Both the position numbers and the translations under genes were made by a program. The notes under the pieces are model-generated. The model made no database searches. It worked only from the letters and a program-made list of their open reading frames with translations, and was not told where the DNA came from. Positions 24,177 through 32,493 of a DNA stretch of 33,879 nucleotides are shown piece by piece. Numbering within the stretch: position 1 is the first letter of the stretch; every line of letters starts with the position of its first letter. Source of the stretch: Candidatus Bacteroides intestinavium (GTDB lineage: Bacteria > Bacteroidota > Bacteroidia > Bacteroidales > Bacteroidaceae); the NCBI GenBank assembly GCA_019118325.1, contig DWZE01000020.1, positions 1 through 33,879 of the forward strand. Direction: 5' to 3'.

Positions 24177-26480
24177 CTACCGCACCGCCCGCAGCACGTC
24201 TTCAACACCGGCCATGACATCCGTGGCGACCGTCCGCAACTCTTCGTCCAGTGTCCGGCCTTTCGCTGCCTCCAGCCGGCGCAGCAAGGCAACCACCCGC
24301 TTGGCTCCTATCAGGGTGAAGAGCGGCAACATCTTGTGTGCCACGGCTGAAAGCCTCTCCACATCGTCCTTCTCCAGGGATTCACGGATGCGGCGGAGGT
24401 TCTCCCGGGTTTCCTCCACAAAACTCTCCACGATGGAACGGGCCGCCTCCGCATCATCGCCCGAAAAGGCCGTCAGGGCTGAAAAGTCCGGCGCATCGGC
24501 CGACAGCAACGCAACAGTCTGCTCCTCCGGCAACGCCTGTGAAAGCTGCACAGCCACGCCCACCCCGGCCAGGACCTCCTTCAGTTCGCTCACCGTGAAA
24601 GGCTTGTGCAAACAACCGGAAAAGCCGTGGGTGACAAATTCCTCGGGCTGCATGTCACTCCGGGCCGTAACGGCTATGACCGGAATGGTCCGTGCCTGAG
24701 GTATATTGGAGGCACGCAACAGCTGCAACAATTCAAAACCATTCATGGCGGGCATCTGCACATCCGTCAGCAACGCATCGAAATGCCCGGCCCGCAAGGC
24801 ATCCAGCAGTTCATCCACTTGCAGGCACGAAACAGCCATCATGCCCTGCTGCTTCAACATGGCTTCCGTCAGCATGAGTTGGATGCGGTCATCGTCTATC
24901 AGCAACAAGCGGGGCGCCTCTGCCGCTGCCTCCCCGACGGTCTCCACCGCTGTCGCCACTGGCGGTTCCAGCGCATTGGCAGGCACTTCTTCCTGCGCCC
25001 GGCCCATCGGAATGCGGACCGTGAAGGTGCTGCCCTTGCCCGGTTCGCTCTCTACGTGGATAGTTCCTTTCAAGAGCTGCACCAGCATCCGCACGATGGA
25101 AAGCCCCAGTCCGAAGCCTTCCTGCCCCTGGGCACCGGGCAGACGGGTAAACTCGCGGAAGATGCGTTCGCAGTCGGACGGGTCCATGCCCTGCCCCGTG
25201 TCGGCCACCGACACGACCAAGCGCCCGTCTTCGTATCCGGCCGAAAGCGTAATGCTGCCGTGCTCCGTAAACTTCACGGCATTGGACAGCAGGTTGTTGA
25301 TAATCTGACGCAGACGCAACGGGTCGCAAACGTATGCGGCCGACAACTCGGGCGCCACCTGCCGCTGTAACTCCAAGCCCTTGTCCGCAGTGAGAGGCTG
25401 GAAACTGATACAGACCTCTTCCAACAGGCGTGCCGGATGGAAAGGCACTTGATGGACCTCGGCTTTGTGCAGGTCCAGCCGATGGAAGTCCAGCAGGTCG
25501 GTCACCAGCCTCAGCAGATGCTGCGAGGATTGCTTCATGTTGTCCAGGTAGAAACGCTGCCGCCCGTCCACCGTGAGCCGCGACAGGAGGTCGGCATAAC
25601 CTATGATAGAACCCAACGGCGCCTTGAAGTCGTGCGTAATGGCAAGCATCATCCGCTCGCGTGCGGCCAGCAGGTCTTCGGCCCTGCTGCGCGCTTCCTC
25701 CAGTTCGCGCCGATAGCGGTTGTTCCGGGCAATGTCACGGCCTATCAGCACCAGGAAAAAGGCAGCCAGCAAGACAGCCCCCACGGCAATGGACCCGATG
25801 GTACGCGCCGAATGCAGGCGCAGTTCCTGCCGGCGTTCGGCATCTTCACGCGCGCGCTGCAAGGTTTTCTCTTCATAATGCTTCAGCAGGGTATCGATGC
25901 GGGCCGTCAGCTGGGTATTGACAGCCTGGAGGCGGTTCTTGCGACGACGGATACCGTCGTTCACCTCGCGCTCGCGCCTCACGACCTCGCGCAGGCGGGC
26001 TTGCAGGGAGTCTATCGGATTATAGACATCAATCAGAGTATCCACCGTATATTCCACAGAGGTCTTCACCTGTATGATGACCGAATCCGGCTTGGGCGTA
26101 GAGAAGGCATCGCGCAAGCGTTTGAAAAAGCCCTTCTTCTTGGGAGGCGAAGAGGGCGACACGACGGTGTCCCGATGGTGCACCACATGACGCTGGATGC
26201 GGGGACGCAGCACGATGGTGTCCTGACTGGTGATAATGTCTTCTATTTCGGCCGTGGAGATAAGGCTGTCGTTGGCCTCGGCCAAGGTACGCAGGATGCG
26301 GATGGTATTGTCATCCTTCTCCTTCAACAGTACGGACAAACTGTCCATCCATTGCACGTTGCTCCCCTCGTTTTGCGTGAGGACTCCCAGTTCCCTGTGC
26401 ACGAAGTACAGAGAGAAGAACAGCACTGCCAGCAACGCCAGGAAACTGACAATGACCTTGAAGCGGGATACGTCGTTCAT
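24177..26480 (-). CDS. Hybrid sensor histidine kinase with REC and Hpt domains
   Basis: This 767-residue membrane kinase should sense a signal and start a phosphorelay. TM1 is at about 9-28. An extracytoplasmic domain of about 200 residues follows, with charged, coiled-coil-like helices towards its end; TM2 is at 228-246. HisKA has the phosphoacceptor H283 in ITHDFKAPLGS. The ATPase domain shows NNLLSNAVKF, DTGQGM and GFGLGLSIV. The receiver domain has D573 in LLTDVQMP, with K in CLHKPF. A C-terminal Hpt domain has H715 in VAHKMLP. No DNA-binding output is present, so phosphate must pass to a separate regulator. The sigma-54 regulator at 30157 is a candidate. The gene lies downstream of the MATE gene on the same strand, separated by repeat copy 2. 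Confidence 0.95.
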   Translation of the reverse strand: MNDVSRFKVIVSFLALLAVLFFSLYFVHRELGVLTQNEGSNVQWMDSLSVLLKEKDDNTIRILRTLAEANDSLISTAEIEDIITSQDTIVLRPRIQRHVVHHRDTVVSPSSPPKKKGFFKRLRDAFSTPKPDSVIIQVKTSVEYTVDTLIDVYNPIDSLQARLREVVRREREVNDGIRRRKNRLQAVNTQLTARIDTLLKHYEEKTLQRAREDAERRQELRLHSARTIGSIAVGAVLLAAFFLVLIGRDIARNNRYRRELEEARSRAEDLLAARERMMLAITHDFKAPLGSIIGYADLLSRLTVDGRQRFYLDNMKQSSQHLLRLVTDLLDFHRLDLHKAEVHQVPFHPARLLEEVCISFQPLTADKGLELQRQVAPELSAAYVCDPLRLRQIINNLLSNAVKFTEHGSITLSAGYEDGRLVVSVADTGQGMDPSDCERIFREFTRLPGAQGQEGFGLGLSIVRMLVQLLKGTIHVESEPGKGSTFTVRIPMGRAQEEVPANALEPPVATAVETVGEAAAEAPRLLLIDDDRIQLMLTEAMLKQQGMMAVSCLQVDELLDALRAGHFDALLTDVQMPAMNGFELLQLLRASNIPQARTIPVIAVTARSDMQPEEFVTHGFSGCLHKPFTVSELKEVLAGVGVAVQLSQALPEEQTVALLSADAPDFSALTAFSGDDAEAARSIVESFVEETRENLRRIRESLEKDDVERLSAVAHKMLPLFTLIGAKRVVALLRRLEAAKGRTLDEELRTVATDVMAGVEDVLRAVR

Positions 26481-26503
26481 ATATATGTAAGTTCATTAAT
26501 TTA

Positions 26504-26643
26504 AGGAAGTTAGAGGGAGTTAGAAGGAGTTAGAGGGAGTTAGAAGCCAATTGTTGGTCCGGCGATGGCACGTAACAAGGCATTGGCCTCTAACTCCTTG
26601 AGTGAAGCGATGACTCCCTCTAACTCCTTCTAACTCCCTCCGG
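26504..26643. repeat. GGAGTTA-rich inverted-repeat element, copy 2
   Basis: The element runs through GGGAGTTAGA units, a GCCAATTGTTGGTCCGGCGAT core and a TCTAACTCC-rich arm. Its reverse complement aligns with copy 1 at 23800-23939, so the copies are in opposite orientation and flank the sensor-kinase gene. Its right part supplies the last codons and stop of the MATE gene. Confidence 0.85.
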
Positions 26644-27984
26644 TTCATTCCCCCGAGTCCGGCTGCGGAAGCGGAGCCAGAACAGCACCCCGGCCGTGGT
26701 CAGTCCGAAGGGGAATGCGGCCCAGATGCCCACCAGTCCCCAGTCCAGCACGAAGGCAAACAGATAGCCCACCGGCAAAGAGACAACAAAATAGGCAATG
26801 AAGGCCATGAACATCATCGGCTTCACATCGGCAATGCCGCGCAAAGCGTTGGCAAAAGTGATCTGCAAACCGTCGCCAAACTGATAGACCAGGAACGGCA
26901 GGAACAAGGCCGGCACCAGCGCTGCCACCTCGGCACTGTCCGTGAACCAGCCGGCCACCGAATAACGACAGACAAAAATGATGCTAAGCAGCACCACCGC
27001 CATCATCAGGATCAGGTGGAAGCCCGCAGAGGCCGAGCGGCGCACATTACACACGTCGCCCACACCATGAAAGTTGCTGACGCGTACGGCCACCGCCGCC
27101 CCCATGCCGTAGAACATCATGAAAGTGAACTGCGAGATGGTCAGCATGATCTGGTGCGACGCCAAAGCTATGGTGCCCAGCCAGCCCACCATGATGATGC
27201 TCAGGCTGAACGAAGCTGTTTCCATCCCCATCTGTAGTCCGACGGGCCAGCCCAATGCCTGAAGCCGACGGAAGAGCACCGGCGACCATCGCTGCCGCAA
27301 CAGCCCGACCCGATAGCGGCGGAAACGACGGGCCCGCAACACGATCCAGGCAAACACCACGACCATCGCAATGCGGGACAACAACGTGCTCAGTCCGGCG
27401 CCCAACAAGCCCAGTTCGGGCAATCCCAACTTGCCGTAAATAAGGAGATAGTTACCCACGATATTCATGGCATTGCCGCCCAGCAGAATCCACATCGCCG
27501 TCCGGGTATCGGTGATGCCGTCCGTAAACTGCTTGAAGGCATTGAACAACATGACGAACACCAGCGACACCAGCAACACCAGATAGTAAGGCTTGATGAG
27601 CGGTATCAACTCTGCGGGCTGCCCCAATCGCTCTACGTTGAGATAGAGCACAGTCATCACCGCCATCTCCAGAAAGGCCACCAGCGTGTTGGCCACCAAG
27701 CTGCACCGCAAGGCCAATCCGGCCTCGGCATACCGCCGCCCGCCATAGAGCGCCCCCACCACCGGCGTCAAGCCATAGCTGAACCCAGTACTGAAGATGA
27801 TGCACAGATTGAACATGTTGTTGACAAAGGAAGCAGCCCCCAACTCCACGGTGCTATGATGCCCCACCATCAAGGTGTCGGCAAAGCCCAGGATGATTAC
27901 TCCCAACTGCCCCACCACGATAGGCATCCCCAGTGTGAACAGGGCCCGGTAGTGAGCGCCGTAGGTCTGCAAGAATCGATTCAT
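26620..27984 (-). CDS. MATE family multidrug efflux transporter
   Basis: The 454-residue protein has about twelve hydrophobic segments in two similar halves, as expected for MATE (NorM-type) cation/drug antiporters of the inner membrane. The N-terminal region MPIVVGQLGVIILGFADTLMVGHHS matches the first MatE repeat. LGWPVGLQMGMETASFSLSIIMVGWLG matches the start of the second. The final residues GVRRS and the stop lie inside dispersed repeat copy 2, so the C-terminal tail is repeat-derived. The M16 peptidase gene ends 23 bp upstream, and co-transcription is likely. The transported substrate is unknown. Confidence 0.93.
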   Translation of the reverse strand: MNRFLQTYGAHYRALFTLGMPIVVGQLGVIILGFADTLMVGHHSTVELGAASFVNNMFNLCIIFSTGFSYGLTPVVGALYGGRRYAEAGLALRCSLVANTLVAFLEMAVMTVLYLNVERLGQPAELIPLIKPYYLVLLVSLVFVMLFNAFKQFTDGITDTRTAMWILLGGNAMNIVGNYLLIYGKLGLPELGLLGAGLSTLLSRIAMVVVFAWIVLRARRFRRYRVGLLRQRWSPVLFRRLQALGWPVGLQMGMETASFSLSIIMVGWLGTIALASHQIMLTISQFTFMMFYGMGAAVAVRVSNFHGVGDVCNVRRSASAGFHLILMMAVVLLSIIFVCRYSVAGWFTDSAEVAALVPALFLPFLVYQFGDGLQITFANALRGIADVKPMMFMAFIAYFVVSLPVGYLFAFVLDWGLVGIWAAFPFGLTTAGVLFWLRFRSRTRGNEPEGVRRS

Positions 27985-28007
27985 AGTAGCATAAGTAAAT
28001 GTTCGTA

Positions 28008-29273
28008 TTAACTCAAAGCCGACATATAATATAAGGTATTGGCATTCTCCCGACGGAAAGCCCGGCGGGCCACCTCCTGCAACTGACCGGATGTCACCGC
28101 CCGGTAACGGTCCACCTCGCGGTCAATATCCTCCGCCTCGCCTGTCAATTCGAACCAGGCCAGGTTGGTGGCAACATTCAGGTAGTTGATGTTGCCGAAA
28201 ATTTGAGTGGACTCGAACTTGTTTTTCACCTTCTCCAACTCTTTGGGGGCAATGAGCTCTCCCTTCAGACGGTCCAACTCCTCCCACACGGCAGTCTCCG
28301 CTTCCTCCAGCGGAATACCGGCCGCCGGACGACCGCTGATGTTCAGCAAACCAGCGTCGCGAGAGCCGGAAATATAGGCATCGATGTTCGAGAATACTTT
28401 TCGCTCCAGGACCAGCCGACGGGTCAGACGGCTGGAACGCCCGTTACTAAGAATATCCGACAGGATGTCGAAGGCATAGTAATCGGCCTCGTCCCGTCCG
28501 CACATATGGAAGGCCATGTACAAGGCATTGAGAGGGACATTACGCTCCACACACAAACGACGCTCCTCCGTCTGCAGGGGTTCAGGAGGCAAATGCCGTT
28601 CAGGGATGTCACGCCGGGGAATGGGACCGAACCACTTGTCGGCCAGGCGGCGCGTCTCATCCCAGGACAGATTGCCGGTCACGGCCAGCACGGCATTATT
28701 GGGCGCATAGTGGCGGAAGAAGAAATCCTTCACCTCGTCCAACGTGGCCTCGGCGATGTGGCTCAATTGCTTGCCGATGGTAGGCCAGCGGTAAGGATGC
28801 ACCCGATAGGCCAACGGGCGCATCAGGTGACTCACATCGCCGTATGGCTGGTTGAGGCAGCGCTGCTTGAACTCCTCCATCACCACACCACGCTGCACCT
28901 CCAGGCTCCGCGGACTGAAAGCCAACTCGAGCATACGGTCGGACTCCAGCCAGAAACCTATCTCGGCATTGTCCCGCGGCACAGTGAGGTAATAGTTGGT
29001 GATGTCATTGTTGGTCCACGCATTGTTCTCCCCGCCGGCCTGCTGCAAGGGCGTATCATAATCAGGGATATGCACCGACCCGCCGAACATCAGATGTTCG
29101 AACAGGTGGGCAAAGCCTGTATGGTCCGGATGTTCGTCGCGCGAGCCGACATCATAGACGATGTTCAGCGCCACCATCTGCGTGGCAGTGTCCTCGTGGT
29201 GCACCAGCCGCAGACCGTTGTCCAGGGTCAATTTATTAATCTTCAAGGACGGTAACCTTATTAATAACCACAT
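28008..29273 (-). CDS. M16 family zinc metallopeptidase
   Basis: The 421-residue protein is a pitrilysin-type peptidase. The inverted zinc motif HXXEH appears as HLFEH in FAHLFEHLMFGGS near residues 55-67, and the distal glutamate lies in the VVMEEFKQ region. No signal peptide is obvious. The ATG at 29273 overlaps the upstream cyclophilin gene by 38 bp. A TTG at 29244-29246 would give a start at LKINKLTLDNGL, where family similarity begins, with only an 11-bp overlap. Either start implies tight coupling with the cyclophilin gene. M16 proteins often work as two half-subunits; only one is seen here, so the partner may be elsewhere or it may form a homodimer. Confidence 0.92.
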   Translation of the reverse strand: MWLLIRLPSLKINKLTLDNGLRLVHHEDTATQMVALNIVYDVGSRDEHPDHTGFAHLFEHLMFGGSVHIPDYDTPLQQAGGENNAWTNNDITNYYLTVPRDNAEIGFWLESDRMLELAFSPRSLEVQRGVVMEEFKQRCLNQPYGDVSHLMRPLAYRVHPYRWPTIGKQLSHIAEATLDEVKDFFFRHYAPNNAVLAVTGNLSWDETRRLADKWFGPIPRRDIPERHLPPEPLQTEERRLCVERNVPLNALYMAFHMCGRDEADYYAFDILSDILSNGRSSRLTRRLVLERKVFSNIDAYISGSRDAGLLNISGRPAAGIPLEEAETAVWEELDRLKGELIAPKELEKVKNKFESTQIFGNINYLNVATNLAWFELTGEAEDIDREVDRYRAVTSGQLQEVARRAFRRENANTLYYMSALS

Positions 29274-30069
29274 CTTCTACCGGACGGTCATTGCGGTCCG
29301 TCCTGACCCGCTGGATTTTGTCCACCACGTCCATTCCTTCCAGCACCTCGCCGAAGACAGTGTATTCGCTATCCAGATGGGGAGCACCGCCCACGGTGGT
29401 ATAGGCCTCCACCTGCTCGGGCGTAAACTGGAAGCGCGGTTTGCCGGCCAGCTCCTTCTCCGCCTGCTCTATCAGTTCGTCCTGAAGCTGCAACAGGCCG
29501 TCCTGATCGCCCTCGCGCCGCATCTTGTATATCTCCTTCATATGCTTCTGCGCCAATGAATTAAACGCACTCTGCAAATGCATTTGGTGGATTTGCTCCT
29601 CCATATCCAGCAGGGATTGATCGTTATAGACCTTACCGGTGACGATGTAGAACTGACATCCCGACGATTCCTTCTTGGGATTTACATTATCCCCTTGGCG
29701 GGCGGCGGACAAGGCTCCGCGCTTGTGGAAATACTTGGGATAGACGAACTCGGCAGGAAGGGTATAACCCACGTCGCCCCTGCCCAGTGCCTGTCCCTTG
29801 GGCGCGTTCTTACTCTGCGGGTCTCCCGCCTGGATCATGAAGTCCTTGATGACCCGGTGGAACAGCGTGCCATTGTATGTGCCTTCCTGGGCCAGCTTAA
29901 TGAAGTTGTCCCGATGTTTCGGTGTCTCGTTGTAGAGTTTCACCACGATGTCTCCCGCGGTGGTCTCGATTTTCAGTCTTGTTTCCATTTTTCCTTGGTT
30001 TGCTCCCGGCTTACAGGCCGTCAGCCCGCAGACGAGTAAAGTTAATATGACAATAATGTTTCGTTTCAT
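29236..30069 (-). CDS. Cyclophilin-type peptidyl-prolyl isomerase lipoprotein
   Basis: This 277-residue protein has a lipoprotein signal (VCGLTAC, lipidated C19), so it is likely membrane-tethered in the periplasm. The cyclophilin fold begins at about residue 33 (KIETTAGDIVVKLY). It carries the core FHRVIKDFMIQAGDP, the SSGCQFYIV segment and the late GGAPHLDSEYTVFGEVLEGMDVVDKI. A mostly helical, charged insert of roughly 75 residues (about 145-220) separates the last two. The active-site arginine in FHRV is present. The family speeds proline isomerisation during folding of exported proteins. It is the first gene of a leftward unit with the M16 and MATE genes and has a TATATTTG -7 box upstream. 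Confidence 0.93.
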   Translation of the reverse strand: MKRNIIVILTLLVCGLTACKPGANQGKMETRLKIETTAGDIVVKLYNETPKHRDNFIKLAQEGTYNGTLFHRVIKDFMIQAGDPQSKNAPKGQALGRGDVGYTLPAEFVYPKYFHKRGALSAARQGDNVNPKKESSGCQFYIVTGKVYNDQSLLDMEEQIHQMHLQSAFNSLAQKHMKEIYKMRREGDQDGLLQLQDELIEQAEKELAGKPRFQFTPEQVEAYTTVGGAPHLDSEYTVFGEVLEGMDVVDKIQRVRTDRNDRPVEDVVINKVTVLED

Positions 30070-30096
30070 TCTTCCTTTTTGTTTAATTTAAGCCTG

Positions 30097-30104
30097 CAAA
30101 TATA
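30097..30104 (-). promoter_or_regulatory. Bacteroides-type -7 box for the cyclophilin-M16-MATE unit
   Basis: The minus strand reads TATATTTG, an exact match to TAnnTTTG, 28 bp upstream of the cyclophilin ATG. No clear -33 TTG is at normal spacing. Confidence 0.5.
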
Positions 30105-30125
30105 CGACTTTCAGGCAAAACCACT

Positions 30126-30133
30126 TACCTTTG
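30126..30133 (+). promoter_or_regulatory. Bacteroides-type -7 box for the sigma-54 regulator
   Basis: TACCTTTG matches TAnnTTTG and lies 24 bp before the ATG at 30157. It argues against the longer in-frame start at 30079, which would be upstream of the transcript. Confidence 0.5.
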
Positions 30134-30156
30134 TCTGGCAAAAGAAACCTAAAGCG

Positions 30157-31542
30157 ATGACAATGAAATCCATTTTAATCGTAGAAGACGACATTACATA
30201 CGGCATGATGCTGAAAACCTGGTTGGGAAAAAAGGGATTCAACGTGGCCTCGGCCAGCAATGTGACCCGTGCCCGCAAGCATATTGAGACGGAAGACGTA
30301 GACCTGATTCTGTCCGACCTGCGCCTGCCCGACCACGACGGCACCGAACTTCTGCGCTGGCTGACTGAAAAGCAATTGTCCATCCCGCTCATCATCATGA
30401 CGGGCTACGCCGACATCCAGTCTGCCGTACAAACCATGAAGCTGGGAGCCCGCGACTACATCGCCAAACCCATTAATCCCGATGAATTGCTGAAAAAAAT
30501 AGGAGAAGCCCTGAATGCCTCCCCCATCCAGTCCCCGACCGCCCTCCCAGCAGCCTCCCCCGCCGCCCTTTCCGACTTTCTGGAAGGGGAAAGCGACGCG
30601 GCCCGCCGGCTCTACAATTATGTCAAACTGGTGGCTCCCACCAATATGTCCGTCCTCATCAACGGTGCCAGCGGAACTGGCAAGGAATATGTAGCCCACC
30701 GCATCCACCAACTGAGCAAGCGCGCCCAGCACCCCTTCATTGCCATCGACTGCGGTTCCATCCCCAAAGAACTGGCCGCCTCGGAATTCTTCGGCCATGT
30801 GAAAGGAGCCTTCACCGGTGCGCTGAACGACAAGACGGGTGCCTTTGTGGAGGCCAACGGAGGCACCATCTTCCTGGACGAGATAGGTAACCTGAGCTAC
30901 GAAGTACAGATACAACTACTCCGCGCCTTGCAAGAACGGAAAATACGTCCCATCGGTTCCAACAAGGAGATTCAGGTGGACGTGCGCCTGGTGTCCGCCA
31001 CCAACGAGAATCTGGAGCAAGCCATCGAGAAAGGTGCTTTCCGCGAAGACCTCTACCACCGCATCAACGAATTCACCCTCCGCATCCCCTCCTTGAAGGA
31101 CCGGCGCGAGGACATCCTGCTCTTTGCCAACCTCTTTCTGGACCAGGCCAACCACGAGATGGAGAAGCACCTTATCGGATTTGACGACCGCGCATGCCGA
31201 CTGCTGCAAGACTACTCCTGGCCGGGAAACCTGCGACAGATGAAGAATACCATCCGCCGCGCTACCCTCTTGGCCGAGGGACCCTACATCACCCCTGACG
31301 AACTGAGCGAACTGAATCACTTAAACGATATACGCCCATCAACCGCCGGCAGTATCCCCCTACGCAATGAAGAAACCGAGAAACAACACATCATCGAAGC
31401 ATTGCGGCAAACCGGACACAACAAGAGCCGCGCCGCCGTTCTGTTGGGCATCGACCGGAAAACGCTGTATAACAAGTTGAAGCTTTACGGCATAGATGTG
31501 CGCGGAGCGCACAATGATCAATGGTTAATGATAAATGATTAA
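30157..31542 (+). CDS. Sigma-54-dependent response regulator (NtrC family)
   Basis: This 461-residue activator has three parts. The receiver domain carries the phosphoacceptor D54 in LSDLRLP and K in YIAKPI. The AAA+ domain has Walker A GASGTGK at 170-176 and the sigma-54-contacting GAFTGA at 217-222, followed by Walker B GGTIFLDEIGN. The Fis-type helix-turn-helix at the C-terminus reads NKSRAAVLLGIDRKTLYNKLKLYGI. When phosphorylated it should open RpoN promoters. The start at 30157 (MTMKSILIVEDD) was chosen because a -7 box at 30126 lies inside any longer version. The last codons (QWLMIND and stop) come from an inverted repeat. It is divergent from the cyclophilin unit and may be the output of the hybrid kinase. 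Confidence 0.95.
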   Translation: MTMKSILIVEDDITYGMMLKTWLGKKGFNVASASNVTRARKHIETEDVDLILSDLRLPDHDGTELLRWLTEKQLSIPLIIMTGYADIQSAVQTMKLGARDYIAKPINPDELLKKIGEALNASPIQSPTALPAASPAALSDFLEGESDAARRLYNYVKLVAPTNMSVLINGASGTGKEYVAHRIHQLSKRAQHPFIAIDCGSIPKELAASEFFGHVKGAFTGALNDKTGAFVEANGGTIFLDEIGNLSYEVQIQLLRALQERKIRPIGSNKEIQVDVRLVSATNENLEQAIEKGAFREDLYHRINEFTLRIPSLKDRREDILLFANLFLDQANHEMEKHLIGFDDRACRLLQDYSWPGNLRQMKNTIRRATLLAEGPYITPDELSELNHLNDIRPSTAGSIPLRNEETEKQHIIEALRQTGHNKSRAAVLLGIDRKTLYNKLKLYGIDVRGAHNDQWLMIND

Positions 31543-31601
31543 TAGGCTGTACATGAGCCATTTTTGTCACGTATTAACCATTAACCATTTATCATTAACC
31601 A
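31522..31601. repeat. Inverted repeat with 22-bp arms and 36-nt loop
   Basis: The left arm 31522-31543 (starting TGGTTAATGATAAATG) and right arm 31580-31601 (ending ATTTATCATTAACCA) are reverse complements with one mismatch in 22. The left arm contains the stop of the sigma-54 regulator. It could act as a hairpin at the end of the transcript, although no T-run follows. Confidence 0.8.
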
Positions 31602-31616
31602 GTGCGGACAAAGCCC

Positions 31617-31651
31617 GATAAATTATCATTTAATTCTTGCGACTTACTTAC
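31617..31651 (+). repeat. 35-bp dispersed repeat, copy B
   Basis: Same sequence and orientation as 23950-23984, with a single C/T difference. Here it follows the inverted repeat after the sigma-54 regulator. Confidence 0.85.
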
Positions 31652-32075
31652 GACGCATATTTCTTAAATGAATACCCACAAATTGCCAGGACAGAGAATG
31701 AGAAGCATATATGAGCAAGCTCCTATGGCCAAGTATTATTGGATACTAGGTCATTTATCCTTGCTTCTATCCCGCTTGAAGCATAGCATCCCTGAAAAGG
31801 CATCATGGGAGAGAATGCAGGCATTCATCTTTCTTAAAATCCCCTCCACAGTTGTGGAATTATTCCACAACCCGCACCTCATATTCCACAGGTTTTCCAC
31901 AACACCAACCCCACCTCATGGCAATCTTGGACTTGGCACGGAATTTGGAGTTAGAATTATCAGTAGGGGCTCATTGACATATCCCTGACTAATACAGACC
32001 TTTGCTATTACGAATAAATGAGTTTTCACTGAAAAGTTAGTATTAGTAGCAGTCCTGTTTATGTTTGTTTGTGGT
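31652..32075. other. Gene-poor region with a cluster of TTCCACA boxes
   Basis: About 420 bp without a gene I can support; a 106-codon open frame at 31668-31988 has no recognisable domain. At 31845-31901 there are five (T)TCCACA-type boxes in 57 bp: 31845-31850, inverted at 31853-31859, then 31863-31869, 31884-31890 and 31893-31901. The last, TTTTCCACA, fits the DnaA-box form TTWTNCACA. The second and third form the palindrome TGTGGAA-TTA-TTCCACA. Confidence 0.5.
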
Positions 32076-32118
32076 AAAACCGTTCCCTCCTTGTCTATTC
32101 TGAGGGAACGGTTTTCTT
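32076..32118 (+). terminator. Strong intrinsic-terminator-like hairpin
   Basis: AAAACCGTTCCCTC (32076-32089) and GAGGGAACGGTTTT (32102-32115) pair perfectly over 14 bp with a 12-nt loop, followed by TTTTCTTAT. The symmetrical A- and T-runs would allow termination in either direction. The upstream gene is not apparent; on the left the region is gene-poor. Confidence 0.75.
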
Positions 32119-32481
32119 ATATCCGACCAAGGCAGACACTTCGACATAACCAGTCTGCTCATCAATTTCCTGGAAAGCTACCAGACAGCCTATGCCCTCA
32201 GATGCCTGGACTACATCCGCAGCATCTTCTCGAACGACGCACTCATCATCACTGGGTCGGTACTGAAATCTTCGGGAACAGGAGAACGGGTATCGCGAAA
32301 CAAAGAGAAGGTTAAATTCACCCGCCATAGCAAAGACTATTTTTTCTCTAGTTATGGAGACACCGGCTACCTGTTCCTGATGATAGACCTTAATCAGCCC
32401 CAAAGACCCGTCATTCACGTACGCACCTGGCAACCGGAGAAAGATCCTGACTTCGGACTAATAGACTTGAGCTTCTTCTAA
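32104..32481 (+). pseudogene. C-terminal remnant of an unidentified gene
   Basis: An open frame of 125 codons without an in-frame ATG ends at the stop 32479-32481. Its translation looks like real protein: FDITSLLINFLESYQTAYALRC near the start, then FTRHSKDYFFSSYGDTGYLF and HVRTWQPEKDPDFGLIDLSFF at the end. I do not recognise the family. The lack of a start and the terminator hairpin at its 5' edge suggest a truncated gene. A group II intron lies in antisense orientation only 13 bp past the stop. An alternative non-ATG start cannot be excluded. Confidence 0.5.
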
Positions 32482-32493
32482 TGCCTTTCCTAA

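Noticed and set aside
31668..31988. 106-codon plus-strand open frame
   Set aside because: No recognisable domain, and it runs through the TTCCACA boxes. Noncoding DNA is more likely.
32095..32433. 112-codon minus-strand open frame
   Set aside because: The opposite strand gives a more protein-like translation, the gene remnant at 32104-32481.
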